Assembly (NCBI GenBank): GCA_016124745.1
Contig: WGNC01000037.1
Span: forward strand, 1-64,000
Length of the DNA: 64,000 bases
Direction of reading: 5' to 3'
Source of the DNA: Thiobacillus sp.
GTDB lineage: Bacteria; Pseudomonadota; Gammaproteobacteria; Burkholderiales; Thiobacillaceae
Part shown: positions 45,795 to 56,154 of the stretch, one piece after another
Position numbering within the stretch: the stretch's first letter is position 1
How the letters are laid out: each line of letters starts with the position of its first letter
Made by a program: the position numbers and the translations under genes
The notes under the pieces: model-generated
Database searches by the model: none
Seen by the model: the letters and a program-made list of their open reading frames with translations, nothing else
What the model was told of the DNA's origin: nothing

Positions 45795-47609
45795 CTAACG
45801 CACTGTAATATTCGGGACGGGTAACTCATCCGGCCGGTCGAAGACCGCGTGGAGGGACTGCACTTCAGCCGGGTTGCCGCGGACGGTGATCGCGCCGCTG
45901 TCCATCCCGGACTGCAAGGTCTCCTGGCCGCGGAGAATCCGGTTGCCGAAGGCGCGGGTCAGCTGAACGACGGCGGCGGTGCCATCCGTTAGCGAAGGCG
46001 TGACCTCCAGCACACTGTTGCGCAGCACCAGCGTGAAGGCCTCACCGGTGTCCGTAAACTCGTAGCCCACGCTCAACTGCTTGCCGTCAGCACGCTCCGG
46101 GTTGACCTGGAAGCGCAGGTTCTCGAGGATCATCGACGTCGGTGCGTCGTCGAGATTGAACACCTGCTGCATTATCATGCGCTGCGCGGCGGCCGGATCG
46201 AACAGGCCGTCCAGTTCGCGCGCGCCGGTCAGGTAGAAGCCGCGCAGGCTGCTGCTGGTCTGCTGGTAGCCCAGCACGCGCAGCGCCGCGGCCTTCAGCT
46301 GTCGTGCCGGCCAGTCCTCCTTGTTGAGCCGGATGAGCGGTGTGGTGAGCTCGGCCGCCCACTGCGCGTCGCCGTCGAAGAACGCCTTTTCGGCAGCCGC
46401 GAACACCTTGTCCCGTCCGCCCATCATCTCGACCGTGCGGCGGGCGCGCTCCATGCGCGGTGTTGGCCGCAACTCCGCCGGATCGCCGTTCCACCAGCTG
46501 ATGTAGCCGCCGTACACGTTGCGCGCACTGACATCGACATTGCCGTAGTACTCGACGGTCCAGGGCTCAATCACGACCGAATCCGGCAACTCGACCGTCT
46601 CGGCGATCTCGTCGGGCGTAAAGCCCATGTTGATCAGGCGCACGCTCTGGTCGTGGACGTACTGCATGGCATCCCGGTAGTAGGTCAGGATCTTGTTGAT
46701 TTCTTCCTTGCCCTCGACGTTCTGCCCGTGGCTGGGCACGAGGTGGTCCGCCTCGTAGCTGCGCATCCGGTCGATCGCAGCGACCCAGCGCACGATGTCG
46801 CGCGGCCGCGTGCCGCGCAGGGAGTGGAGCTGGGGAAAGGTCGGCCCCTGGACCTCGTCGCCTGAGAGCAGGACCTTCTGGTCCGGCAGGTAGGCGCCGA
46901 GATGGCTGGCGGACTCCCCGCCCGTAGAGAAAAAGACGAAGCGAACGCCGGCCAGGGTCATTTCCGTCTCGCGGTTCGTCGGCACGAAGGTGTTAGGCTC
47001 GATGTAACCGCTGCTGCCCAGCACGTTGAAACCGCAACAACCGATGTGAAAATGCTCGCCTTCGGCGTCGCCCGGCAGGAAGGCGCCGTACATGTAGCCG
47101 GCGCGCAGGCCCATGATCGGGCCCACTACGGCGTTCTCGAGCGCCGCCTCCCGCATGAAGTTTTCGGCGGCGATCACCTTGACGCGGCCGCTGGCGGCGT
47201 CTTCGCGCGAGATGAAGGCGGTGGTGCCGTTGATGTGGTCAACGTGATGATGGGTGTAGACCACCGCGGCGATCGGCTTGTCGGTCATCTCGCGCAGACG
47301 CGCGGCGGCGACCGTGGCGTGCTCTACCGCCGTCGTGGTGTCGATGACCACCAGTTCCTTGTCACCCTCGACCACGATGACATTGCCGAAGCCGCGGTTA
47401 GGCGTGTTGAAGTTCCAGATCTTGTGGTCGCCGACCCGGATGGTTTCCTCCTCGAAGAAGCGAGCGTGATCGATGAAGTTCTGGGGCGCTGAGAATGGCA
47501 CCTCGTACCTGGCCGGACGTGGCGGCGGTTCGGCGGCGCTCGCGGACCCGATGGCGAAGGTAATCAGCCCGGCTATGGCGGTATTCAACAGGGCGTATTG
47601 GTGGCTCAT
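45795..47609 (-). CDS. Alkyl sulfatase (SdsA/BDS1-like)
   Basis: 604 residues from the ATG at 47609 (GGAAGAC upstream). The signal peptide ends at SASAAEP. The zinc site is complete: YTHHHVDHINGTTAF, then FFSTGGESASHLG, LLSGDEVQGP and LVPSHGQ. Dimerisation and SCP2-like domains follow. Such periplasmic enzymes release sulfate from alkyl sulfates such as SDS. It is divergent from a Crp/Fnr regulator, a likely controller. Confidence 0.9.
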   Translation of the reverse strand: MSHQYALLNTAIAGLITFAIGSASAAEPPPRPARYEVPFSAPQNFIDHARFFEEETIRVGDHKIWNFNTPNRGFGNVIVVEGDKELVVIDTTTAVEHATVAAARLREMTDKPIAAVVYTHHHVDHINGTTAFISREDAASGRVKVIAAENFMREAALENAVVGPIMGLRAGYMYGAFLPGDAEGEHFHIGCCGFNVLGSSGYIEPNTFVPTNRETEMTLAGVRFVFFSTGGESASHLGAYLPDQKVLLSGDEVQGPTFPQLHSLRGTRPRDIVRWVAAIDRMRSYEADHLVPSHGQNVEGKEEINKILTYYRDAMQYVHDQSVRLINMGFTPDEIAETVELPDSVVIEPWTVEYYGNVDVSARNVYGGYISWWNGDPAELRPTPRMERARRTVEMMGGRDKVFAAAEKAFFDGDAQWAAELTTPLIRLNKEDWPARQLKAAALRVLGYQQTSSSLRGFYLTGARELDGLFDPAAAQRMIMQQVFNLDDAPTSMILENLRFQVNPERADGKQLSVGYEFTDTGEAFTLVLRNSVLEVTPSLTDGTAAVVQLTRAFGNRILRGQETLQSGMDSGAITVRGNPAEVQSLHAVFDRPDELPVPNITVR

Positions 47610-47767
47610 GGATATCGTCTTCCTGATGTTGCGCAGTTTCAATGACCGGTCGAGGAAGGCCCTGGCCGCGGAATACCAGAGTGTGTTTGCACTGGCGGTC
47701 TTGATTGTAGAAACAATTGCTCTCCGTTATTGTTCAGATTCGCACAATTGGGGCGGAGCATCGAGCC

Positions 47768-48493
47768 ATGACGAAGATCCCGATTTCCGATCGCCTGGCA
47801 ATCCTGTCGTGCCACGAAGGATGGTTCGGGCGGGCCCCAAAGGAGTTCCAGGAGGCCGTCCTGTCGCGCTGCAGATGGCGAGTTTGCCCCGCCGGGGAGA
47901 CGATCTATGCAGCCACCGATGAGACGGCTCTGTGCTGCGGGGTTGTCGACGGCTCGGTCGACGTCTACTCGCGTTTCGGCGCTGGCGACAACCCTCTGTT
48001 GCACATCGTTCATGAAGGCGTCTGGCTCGGTTACGGAACGGTCGTGGCCTGGGGCGAGCCGCGTTTGACCGCCGTGGCCCGCGTCGATACGCTGCTTGCA
48101 TGTTTGCCCGAAAACGTCCTGAAGGGCCTGCTCGGTGCCAGGCCCGAATGGTGGCGAATCATTGCGGCCGGCATCCTCGAGTATGGCGACATGGCCATCG
48201 CCGCCTATGCCGATTCGCTGATTGCGGACAACGACCGCCGCTGTGCCAGCACGCTGCTGCGCATCGCGGGGCACAAGTATCCGCGCCGGGCGCGACCCGA
48301 ACGCAGCGAGGTGCTGATCAGCCAGGGCGAACTGGCGTCCATGGTCAAGCTGTCGCGGACGAGCCTGGTGCAGGTGCTGCAGCGGTTCGCGCGCCTCGGC
48401 CTGGTAGAGCAGGGATACCGGATGATTCGGGTGGTCGACGTTGCAGGGCTGACTGCGATGGAATCGGAGGGGCTACCTTCCGGCACTTCCTGA
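47768..48493 (+). CDS. Crp/Fnr-family transcriptional regulator
   Basis: 241 residues from the ATG at 47768. An N-terminal cyclic-nucleotide-binding-like barrel (GETIYAATDETALCCGVVDGSVDVYSR) is followed by a long dimer helix and a winged helix (ISQGELASMVKLSRTSLVQVLQRFARLGLVEQGYRMIRV). Ligand residues of CRP and the Fe-S cysteines of FNR are not preserved, so the signal is unknown. It shares a 158-bp intergenic region with the divergent alkyl sulfatase gene and is the last gene before the guaA end. Confidence 0.88.
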   Translation: MTKIPISDRLAILSCHEGWFGRAPKEFQEAVLSRCRWRVCPAGETIYAATDETALCCGVVDGSVDVYSRFGAGDNPLLHIVHEGVWLGYGTVVAWGEPRLTAVARVDTLLACLPENVLKGLLGARPEWWRIIAAGILEYGDMAIAAYADSLIADNDRRCASTLLRIAGHKYPRRARPERSEVLISQGELASMVKLSRTSLVQVLQRFARLGLVEQGYRMIRVVDVAGLTAMESEGLPSGTS

Positions 48494-48531
48494 GCGGCCA
48501 AGCGGTTGGGTTTCGCTCTGCCTTGACTGGC

Positions 48532-50094
48532 CTACTCCCACTCAATCGTCGCTGGCGGCTTGCCGCTGATGTCGTAGACGACTCGGTTGATGCCGCGGAT
48601 TTCGTTGATGATGCGGTTGGAGACCTTGCCGAGCAGGGTGTAGGGCAGTTCGGCCCAGTGGGCGGTCATGAAATCGCTGGTGACAACAGCACGTAGCGCC
48701 ACGACGTAATCATAGGTGCGGCCGTCGCCCATGACGCCGACGGACTTGACCGGCAGAAACACGGCGAAGGCCTGGCTCGTTTTCTCGTACCAGCCGGAAG
48801 TGCGAAGTTCTTCGATGAAAATGGCGTCCGCCAGGCGCAGCAGGTCAGCGTATTCACGCTTGACCTCGCCGAGTATGCGCACGCCCAGGCCCGGACCCGG
48901 GAAGGGATGACGATAGACCATGTCGTGCGGCAGGCCGAGCGCGATGCCGAGTTCGCGCACTTCGTCCTTGAACAGTTCGCGCAGCGGTTCCAGCAGCTTC
49001 AGATGCAGGGTGTCGGGCAGACCACCGACGTTATGGTGGCTCTTGATGGTATGCGCCTTCTTGGTCTTGGCGCTGGCGGATTCGATGACATCCGGGTAGA
49101 TCGTGCCCTGCGCCAGCCACTTCGCGTTCGGCAGCTTCTCGGCTTCTTCCTGGAACACGTGGACGAATTCGCGGCCGATGATCTTGCGCTTCTGCTCGGG
49201 ATCGGACACCCCGGCCAGCGCGTCCATGAAACGGTCGCGTGCATCGACATGGATGACCTTGACGCCGAGATTGTCGGCAAAGGTCTGCATCACCTGCTCG
49301 GCTTCGTTGAGCCGCAGCAGGCCGTTGTCGACGAACACGCAGGTGAGCTGCTGGCCGATGGCGCGGTGCAGCAACGCCGCCACCACCGAGGAATCGACCC
49401 CGCCGGAAAGGCCAAGGATCACTTCGTCGCCGCCGACTTCCGAACGCACGCGGCCAATCGCCTCGTCGACATAGTCGGGCATGTTCCAGTCGCCCGCGCA
49501 GCCGCACAGGTCGCGCACGAAACGGTTGAGAATCGTCTTGCCCTGCAGCGTATGGGTGACTTCGGGGTGGAACTGCACGCCGTAATATTTGCGGTCTTCG
49601 TCGGCCATGCCCGCGATCGGGGTGGCCGCATTGGAGGCCATGACCTTGAAGCCGGGCGGCAAGGCGGTGACCTTGTCGCCATGGCTCATCCACACGTCGA
49701 GCAGGCCGTGACCTTCGTTGTTGACGTGGTCCTGAATGTCGCGCAGCAGCGCGGTGTGGCCGTGCGCACGGATTTCCGCATAGCCGAATTCGCGCTTGCT
49801 GGCGTTTTCCACCTTGCCGCCGAGTTGCGCCGCCATGGTCTGCATGCCGTAGCAAATCCCCAGCACCGGCACGCCCAGCTCGAACACCACCTGCGGCGCG
49901 CGCGGCGTCTCGTCCTCGTATACCGAATTCGGCCCGCCGGACAGGATGATGCCCGCCGGGGCGTACTCGCGGACAAACTGCTCGGTCACGTCGTTGGGAT
50001 GCAGTTCGCAGTACACGCCCGCCTCGCGCACGCGGCGCGCAATCAGCTGGGTGTATTGGGAACCGAAATCGAGGATGAGGATTTTCTGGTGCAT
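48532..50094 (-). CDS. guaA: GMP synthase (glutamine-hydrolysing)
   Basis: 520 residues. Converts XMP to GMP using ATP and ammonia channelled from glutamine. The class I amidotransferase domain has the nucleophile in [15 protein letters not shown] and the His/Glu pair in FHPEVTHT. The ATP pyrophosphatase loop is [11 protein letters not shown], and the C-terminal dimerisation domain ends in the invariant PPATIEWE. It follows guaB on the same strand, 115 bases away. Its 3' end is the attachment site of the islands, and the gene itself is complete. Confidence 0.97.
   Translation of the reverse strand: MHQKILILDFGSQYTQLIARRVREAGVYCELHPNDVTEQFVREYAPAGIILSGGPNSVYEDETPRAPQVVFELGVPVLGICYGMQTMAAQLGGKVENASKREFGYAEIRAHGHTALLRDIQDHVNNEGHGLLDVWMSHGDKVTALPPGFKVMASNAATPIAGMADEDRKYYGVQFHPEVTHTLQGKTILNRFVRDLCGCAGDWNMPDYVDEAIGRVRSEVGGDEVILGLSGGVDSSVVAALLHRAIGQQLTCVFVDNGLLRLNEAEQVMQTFADNLGVKVIHVDARDRFMDALAGVSDPEQKRKIIGREFVHVFQEEAEKLPNAKWLAQGTIYPDVIESASAKTKKAHTIKSHHNVGGLPDTLHLKLLEPLRELFKDEVRELGIALGLPHDMVYRHPFPGPGLGVRILGEVKREYADLLRLADAIFIEELRTSGWYEKTSQAFAVFLPVKSVGVMGDGRTYDYVVALRAVVTSDFMTAHWAELPYTLLGKVSNRIINEIRGINRVVYDISGKPPATIEWE
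48534..48549. other. Attachment site C: 3' end of guaA
   Basis: ACTCCCACTCAATCGT here is the reverse complement of the last guaA codons (TIEWE) plus part of the stop. It matches the cores of sites A and B at 14 of 16 positions, the two differences being the G/A and T/C changes. The 3' end of guaA is a known integration target for genomic islands in several proteobacteria. Confidence 0.75.
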
Positions 50095-50150
50095 TTTCTA
50101 GGGGCTGGGATCTAGGATTCAGGGGCTGGGGACTGGGGCCAGAGGCCGGC

Positions 50151-50176
50151 AAAAAGAAAGCCACGCGCAGCGTGAC
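50151..50176 (-). terminator. Terminator between guaB and guaA
   Basis: On the minus strand GTCACGC-TGC-GCGTGGC forms a 7-bp stem with one G-T pair, followed by TTTCTTTTT. It is nested within a larger inverted repeat: AGGATTCAGGGGCT at 50114-50127 and its exact complement at 50191-50204. The larger pairing may modulate read-through into guaA. Confidence 0.65.
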
Positions 50177-50209
50177 TTCCCCTGGACCCTAGCCCCTGAA
50201 TCCTAACCC

Positions 50210-51679
<1,470 letters not shown>

Positions 51680-51893
51680 TTATAGCAAAGCGGAATTATA
51701 CGCGCGCGCCCTGTCCACGTACAATCAGGCGATCCCAGGCCGAAGTTTGGTCGTAATCTACCAACTTATTTGCATGCCTATCGGTTGACTCGCGCACGGG
51801 ATACGGCTAACTTTGCGGACAGCATCAATGCTGCTAGGGCGCGAGGTTCGACAGCCCACCCCTGAATGCCATACAACTCGAGGAGATAAAACA

Positions 51894-52244
51894 ATGTCCA
51901 AAGTTTTGCTTGCCCTGACTTCCGTTGCCCTGCTGGGCCTGTCTGGCTGCGCCGATACGGCAAAAAAAGATATGACGGATAGCAAGCCTGCTGCCAGTGC
52001 AACTGCTGCAGCGTCTATCAGCCCCGAAGCCCAGGCTGCGCTCAGCGCTGCACAGGCGGATGTCAAAACCGTGAAGTCCAAAAACGCGTTGTGGACGACT
52101 TCCGATGGCGCACTCAAGGCTGCAGAAGAAGCAGCCGCAAAGGGCGACAGCGCAACGGTCCTGAAACAGGCCAATTGGGCCTCTAGCCAGGCCAAGTTGT
52201 CCACTAACCAGTTGACCTACCCGACTCTAAAAACCGGTGACTAA
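51894..52244 (+). CDS. Small alanine-rich lipoprotein
   Basis: 116 residues from the ATG at 51894, preceded by GAGGAGATAAAACA. The signal MSKVLLALTSVALLGLSGC has a clear lipobox. The mature protein is Ala/Lys-rich and helical (AQAALSAAQADVKTVKSK, DGALKAAEEAAAKGD), like small Lpp-type or stress-related lipoproteins, but no family is certain. A strong terminator begins 20 bases after its stop and overlaps the next gene. Confidence 0.82.
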   Translation: MSKVLLALTSVALLGLSGCADTAKKDMTDSKPAASATAAASISPEAQAALSAAQADVKTVKSKNALWTTSDGALKAAEEAAAKGDSATVLKQANWASSQAKLSTNQLTYPTLKTGD

Positions 52245-52722
52245 GTTGACCCGTTTCAGCAATAAAGCCTTCTGGCGTCACGCCGGAAGGCTTTTGTTTT
52301 TGGGTTCGCTGGCTTTCATGGGCCTCGCTCATGCCGAGCTTTACAAATGGACAGATAGCCAGGGCAAGGTGCATTACACGGATCAGCCGCCTACGGTGAA
52401 TGCCCAGACCGTCAAGCACCCTCAGGCAGGACAGGCGGAAACCACGACCCAGGCAACGAAGTCACTCAGCGACAAGGACCAGGCCTACCAGAAGCGCCGC
52501 GAGGAAGCCGAACAGGCACGACACAAAGCGGAAAAGGAAGCGGAGGAGGCTCGCGTCAGGAGTGAAAACTGCGCCAAGGCACGCGACAATCTAAGCACCC
52601 TGCAGAACAAGTCGCGCGTCTATACCACCAATGCTGCCGGCCAACGTACCTACATGGATGATGCAGCACGAGCCGATGCACTGGCCAACAGTCAGAAGGC
52701 CGTTTCAGACTTCTGCAAATAG
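52237..52722 (+). CDS. DUF4124-domain exported protein
   Basis: 161 residues if started at the GTG at 52237; a TTG at 52246 is an alternative. The signal peptide RLLFLGSLAFMGLAHA-E is followed by the DUF4124 domain ELYKWTDSQGKVHYTDQPP, then a charged coiled coil (QKRREEAEQARHKAEKEAEEARVR) and YMDDAARADALANSQKAVSDFC. Family members are periplasmic, function unknown. The signal-peptide codons coincide with a strong terminator hairpin, so expression probably depends on translation continuing from the overlapping upstream gene. Confidence 0.78.
   Translation: MTKLTRFSNKAFWRHAGRLLFLGSLAFMGLAHAELYKWTDSQGKVHYTDQPPTVNAQTVKHPQAGQAETTTQATKSLSDKDQAYQKRREEAEQARHKAEKEAEEARVRSENCAKARDNLSTLQNKSRVYTTNAAGQRTYMDDAARADALANSQKAVSDFCK
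52264..52301 (+). terminator. Strong intrinsic terminator overlapping a signal-peptide coding region
   Basis: A 14-bp stem (AAAGCCTTCTGGCG / CGCCGGAAGGCTTT, one G-T pair) with a 3-nt loop is followed by TTTTGTTTTT. It should end the lipoprotein transcript. The same bases are codons NKAFWRHAGRLLFL of the downstream protein. Confidence 0.85.
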
Positions 52723-52735
52723 TTTCGATCCGGCG

Positions 52736-53119
52736 TCAGCCTGCTGCATTTGGTGCCGCTCCGGTCTTGTCTGCCTCCGTGGTATTTTCCGTCGGGGCGT
52801 CGCCACCACCTTTCTTGGTGACTTTCCCTTCTTCCGCACGCTTGCGGCGCACTTCCTTGGGATCGGCAATCAGCGGCCGATAGATTTCGACTCTATCCTT
52901 GTCGCGTACTTTCTCGTCCAGCTTGACCAGCTTGCTGAATATCCCGACCTTGTTCAGGCTGAGATCGATTTCCGGAAATGCCTCCAGGATACCGGATGCG
53001 CGAATCGCGTCTTCCACCGAGGCGCCTTCGGCAAGCTGAACCCTCATCAGGGGCTGCTGATCGGGCAAGGCGTAGACCAATTCCACATGGATATTGCCTG
53101 CGATCGGGGTTGCACTCAT
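52736..53119 (-). CDS. rnfH: RnfH-family ubiquitin-like protein
   Basis: 127 residues. Beta-grasp protein of the RnfH/YfjF (RatB) family: [34 protein letters not shown] near the start, [25 protein letters not shown] in the middle. It carries a charged, disordered C-terminal tail. Role unknown; it is almost always encoded beside ratA and smpB. Its start overlaps the ratA stop by four bases. Confidence 0.92.
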   Translation of the reverse strand: MSATPIAGNIHVELVYALPDQQPLMRVQLAEGASVEDAIRASGILEAFPEIDLSLNKVGIFSKLVKLDEKVRDKDRVEIYRPLIADPKEVRRKRAEEGKVTKKGGGDAPTENTTEADKTGAAPNAAG

Positions 53120-53550
53120 GCGGAATACACCTCGTCGGCACGTCGCACAAAGGCATCGACAAATGTATTGGTGATATGATTGAAAACCGGCGCCAGGATC
53201 GTTTCCAGCACCCGGCTGGAGAACACGTACTGCAAGCGGAATTCAACCTTGCAGGCATCGCTCCCTAGCGGCAGGAACAGCCAGTCACCCTCCATCTCTG
53301 AAAACGGGCCTTCTTTTAGCTTGATTCGCATCTCGCGTGGGTGCTGCTTTGTGTTTTCGGTGGTGAAACTCTGGCGAATTCCCATATAAGCGATATGAAG
53401 CGTCGCCTCCGTGCGAGATTCGTCGCGAGCGATCAGTTCCGTTCCCCCGCACCAGGGCAGAAAAATGGGGTACTCCTCAACCTTGTCCACCAAAGCAAAC
53501 ATCCGTTCGGGCGTATGCGCCACCAGTACACTTTTTTCTACGCGCGCCAT
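53116..53550 (-). CDS. ratA: RatA/COQ10-family START-like protein
   Basis: 144 residues of the polyketide-cyclase/START fold: [33 protein letters not shown] and the C-terminal amphipathic helix [27 protein letters not shown]. In E. coli RatA was reported to bind 50S subunits, while the eukaryotic relative COQ10 binds ubiquinone, so either role is possible. It is divergent from smpB with a 49-bp gap, a conserved arrangement. Confidence 0.92.
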   Translation of the reverse strand: MARVEKSVLVAHTPERMFALVDKVEEYPIFLPWCGGTELIARDESRTEATLHIAYMGIRQSFTTENTKQHPREMRIKLKEGPFSEMEGDWLFLPLGSDACKVEFRLQYVFSSRVLETILAPVFNHITNTFVDAFVRRADEVYSA

Positions 53551-53599
53551 CAGTCCCTAAAGCCTTGTAAAATTAAGGATTGTACGCAAGCCCCCCGTC

Positions 53600-54049
53600 A
53601 TGAGCATTACGGACAACAAAAAAGCCTTTCACGATTATTTCATCGAGGAAAAATTCGAGGCTGGCCTCCTGCTGGAAGGCTGGGAAGTCAAAGCCATCCG
53701 GGCAGGACGCGTGCAGTTGAAGGAAGCTTACGTTGTGGTCAAGAACGGGGCAGTTTATCTGATCGGCTGCCACATCAGTCCGCTACCCACCGCATCCACC
53801 CATATCCACCCGGATCCCACCCGCTCGCGCAAGCTGCTGCTGCATGCTTCGGAGATCAACAAACTCATCGGCAAGACGGAACGCGCTGGGTTCACGCTTG
53901 TGCCACTCGACATGCATTACCTGAAAGGCCGCATCAAGCTTGAAATTGGTCTGGCAAAAGGCAAGAAACAGCACGACAAGCGGGCAGCCGAGAAAGACCG
54001 CGAGTGGTTGCGGGAAAAACAGCGGCTGGTCCGGGCTTCCCAGAACTGA
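53600..54049 (+). CDS. smpB: SsrA-binding protein SmpB
   Basis: 149 residues. Binds tmRNA and brings it to stalled ribosomes for trans-translation. Family features: [69 protein letters not shown] (here [17 protein letters not shown]) and the basic C-terminal tail. No tmRNA gene is visible within the window. Confidence 0.96.
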   Translation: MSITDNKKAFHDYFIEEKFEAGLLLEGWEVKAIRAGRVQLKEAYVVVKNGAVYLIGCHISPLPTASTHIHPDPTRSRKLLLHASEINKLIGKTERAGFTLVPLDMHYLKGRIKLEIGLAKGKKQHDKRAAEKDREWLREKQRLVRASQN

Positions 54050-54106
54050 TCTGTCGCGTATTGGCGACTAACGGATGGAATAAGCTACCTAATGGTCACA
54101 TAGAGA

Positions 54107-54152
54107 TTGTAAATATGTCGAGATATTGACTACAATCGCCATTATCTCGACA
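54107..54152 (+). promoter_or_regulatory. Promoter with palindromic operator-like site
   Basis: A perfect 10-bp inverted repeat, TGTCGAGATA (54116-54125) and TATCTCGACA (54143-54152), is separated by 17 bases. The gap contains TACAAT (54131-54136), which with TTGTAA (54107-54112) at 18-bp spacing makes a plausible promoter. The symmetric half-sites around the -10 suggest a repressor operator; an RNA hairpin is the alternative. It precedes the 57-residue ORF. Confidence 0.55.
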
Positions 54153-54168
54153 GGTAAGGACATATCCC

Positions 54169-54342
54169 ATGGCGGCGCTCCCTGTTTACCAAGTTGAGTT
54201 CATTCCACTCGAACGCCGTCTGGGAGATCGCCGAGTCGCACCGCGCGACGCCGCATTGCCTCCCGAAATCAAGGCGGACCGCCGAAAAGCATCGGGCCGG
54301 CGCGCTGAAGACCGCAAATCCGCAACCCTGAAAGTCGTCTAA
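54169..54342 (+). CDS. Small basic protein, 57 residues, unknown function
   Basis: The frame runs ATG at 54169 to TAA at 54342, with AAGGA 8 bases upstream. The sequence begins MAALPVYQVEFIPLERRLGD and is rich in Arg/Asp repeats (ERRLGDRR, ADRRKASGRRAEDRK). DRR-G-RR patterns of this kind occur in short segments of many proteobacterial proteins without known role. A predicted promoter with a palindromic site lies directly before it, which supports a real gene. It is too short for automatic gene calls. Confidence 0.55.
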   Translation: MAALPVYQVEFIPLERRLGDRRVAPRDAALPPEIKADRRKASGRRAEDRKSATLKVV

Positions 54343-54686
54343 GTTCACTGACCAAGGTTCCCGGCGCTTTGCCGGGCAGGCAATTGCCGGTTCACTGCAT
54401 CACTTCCGAACTGCCGGACGGAAGGTTTGTCGACCCTTTCCAGCATCCAGTCATCCACCAACGGTCAATCAATCGCGCCAATGGCTGGCCAGATTGCCTT
54501 GCCTGCAACCACGCATTTCCCCAAAACGAAAGCAAGACAGCGCTATTGCCGTCAACAGATCCTCACGCAAACTGTGACAGAATTCCGACCTCCTCTGCGT
54601 GTGTGCTCTAAGCACCTTGCCGCCAACAAATGAAACGTCCGCTGTTTGATTGACTGCTTCGCATGTCTCCAGAAAGTTGAATCCAA
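54343..54686. other. Intergenic region without a supported gene
   Basis: About 340 bases. A short hairpin CCCGGC-GCTTT-GCCGGG lies near 54360-54376, 18 bases after the small ORF, and may end its transcript, though no T-run follows. Short frames on both strands show no family or start signal. Confidence 0.45.
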
Positions 54687-55727
54687 TTGCGCCCCGCTAC
54701 CATAGAAGACCTTCATGATTTTGACGAGGTGATCGACGTCCGCTCCCCTGGCGAATTTGCGGAAGACCATTTCCCCGGGGCCATCAACCTGCCGGTGTTG
54801 AACGATGCCGAACGTGAGCGCGTCGGCACCCTATACAAGCAGGTGTCGTCGTTCGACGCGAAGAAAGTCGGGGCGGCACTGGTGTCGCGCAATGTCGCTC
54901 AACATCTTGAAGATCATTTCGCCGACAAACCCAGATCCTATCGCCCGCTGGTGTATTGCTGGCGCGGCGGTAGTCGCAGCGGGGCGATGACGCACATCCT
55001 GCAGAAAATCGGCTTCGGCGCGATGCAACTGGACGGCGGCTACAAGGCCTATCGACGGCACGTCGTGGCCGAGCTTTCCAGCCTTCCGTCACGACTCTCC
55101 TATCGCGTCGTGTGTGGCCCGACCGGCAGCGGCAAGAGCCGTCTGCTGCAGGTGCTGCAGAGCGAGGGCGTTCAAGTGCTCGACCTCGAGGAACTCGCCG
55201 CTCATCGCGGCTCACTGCTGGGGGCGTTGCCGGATCAGGCCCAGCCCCCCCAGAAAAGTTTCGAAAGCGCCATCTGGTTTGCACTCGACCGCTTCGACCC
55301 GATGCGGCCCGTGTTCGTCGAATCGGAAAGCAAGAAAATCGGTGCGCTGCGCGTGCCTGACGCACTGATCGAGGCCATGCGGTGCAGTCCATGCGTGCGT
55401 CTGGAAGTGCCATTGGCGGCACGGGTCCAATTGCTGACCGAGGATTACATTCACTTTTTGCATGATCCGGAAACGATCAGTCGCCAACTTGGCTATCTCG
55501 CCCCGCTACGCGGAAATGACACCGTCGCTGCGTGGCAGGCGCTGGCCAATCAGCGGGCATGGGATCAACTGGTTGCCGCGCTGCTCGAGCAGCATTACGA
55601 CCCGGCGTACCTGCGGTCGTTGTCGAAGAATTATGCCGCCACAACTGGCGACCAAACCTACAGCACCGCAGATCTATCGAGTACGGGCCTGCAGCGGCTG
55701 GCGCAGGACATCATGGACGCCGCCTAG
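54687..55727 (+). CDS. mnmH: tRNA 2-selenouridine synthase
   Basis: 346 residues starting with TTG at 54687; no in-frame ATG gives a better start. It replaces sulfur by selenium (through a geranylated intermediate) in the wobble uridine of some tRNAs, using selenophosphate. The rhodanese domain keeps the catalytic Cys91 in YCWRGGSRSG, and the P-loop GPTGSGKS is at residues 144-151. The shape and length match MnmH/SelU. Its presence implies a selenophosphate synthetase elsewhere in the genome. Confidence 0.92.
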   Translation: MRPATIEDLHDFDEVIDVRSPGEFAEDHFPGAINLPVLNDAERERVGTLYKQVSSFDAKKVGAALVSRNVAQHLEDHFADKPRSYRPLVYCWRGGSRSGAMTHILQKIGFGAMQLDGGYKAYRRHVVAELSSLPSRLSYRVVCGPTGSGKSRLLQVLQSEGVQVLDLEELAAHRGSLLGALPDQAQPPQKSFESAIWFALDRFDPMRPVFVESESKKIGALRVPDALIEAMRCSPCVRLEVPLAARVQLLTEDYIHFLHDPETISRQLGYLAPLRGNDTVAAWQALANQRAWDQLVAALLEQHYDPAYLRSLSKNYAATTGDQTYSTADLSSTGLQRLAQDIMDAA

Positions 55728-56152
55728 ACCAGCTTGCCAAGCACGAATCCGACAACGATGCCGATGATGACTGCCACGGTCAGGCCGCGATAGGTCAGGA
55801 CGTCTTTGGAATAGCCGCGCCGGATGGCAATGTAGGACACCAGATAACCGACTGCATTGAGCAGCCAGACAAAGCCGATCGACAGTATCTTGGCGATGAG
55901 CGGGCCAATGACCGGCACCAGAGTGATCAAGCCGAGCAGCCAGGCAAAGGCGTTGGAAACCAGGCCCACCGCCACCACGCTGCCCGCGATCACGCTACGA
56001 TCGACGTTGAAATGCAGCCCCAGCCACACCAGCCCACCGATCCCGAGCCACAGCGGCAGCATCACCTTCCAGCTGCGCCACCAGGGCAAGCGTTGCGAAG
56101 CCTCCTCCAGGATCGTCTCGTCTGTAGATGAGTCTTCGACCTGCTGTCCCAT
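55724..56152 (-). CDS. Small membrane protein, unknown function
   Basis: 142 residues from the ATG at 56152. A polar N-terminus (GQQVEDSSTDETILEEASQRLPWW) precedes four hydrophobic segments, the last ending VIIGIVVGFVLGKLV. It resembles small hypothetical proteins of betaproteobacteria. No catalytic motif is visible. It converges on mnmH with a four-base overlap of the ends and follows the peroxidase relic. Confidence 0.72.
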   Translation of the reverse strand: MGQQVEDSSTDETILEEASQRLPWWRSWKVMLPLWLGIGGLVWLGLHFNVDRSVIAGSVVAVGLVSNAFAWLLGLITLVPVIGPLIAKILSIGFVWLLNAVGYLVSYIAIRRGYSKDVLTYRGLTVAVIIGIVVGFVLGKLV

Positions 56153-56154
56153 GA

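Larger units (their letters stand above)
25833..48549. mobile_element. Genomic island 2 at the guaA 3' end (mosaic, decaying)
   Basis: Bounded by the guaA-end repeats at 25833-25848 and 48534-48549. The interior is unlike the flanking core: a toxin-antitoxin pair, three transposon-related genes or relics, at least six broken genes and several catabolic genes in mixed orientation. No integrase, conjugation or replication gene is visible. Its extent is inferred from the direct repeats. Confidence 0.65.

Noticed and set aside
50101..50209. Purine or guanine riboswitch between guaB and guaA
   Set aside because: The inverted repeats do not form a three-way junction with the conserved purine-aptamer loops; simple nested hairpins explain the sequence.
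53571..54170. tmRNA (ssrA) next to smpB
   Set aside because: Neither the tRNA-like ends nor an Ala-Ala ending tag frame could be found around smpB within the window.
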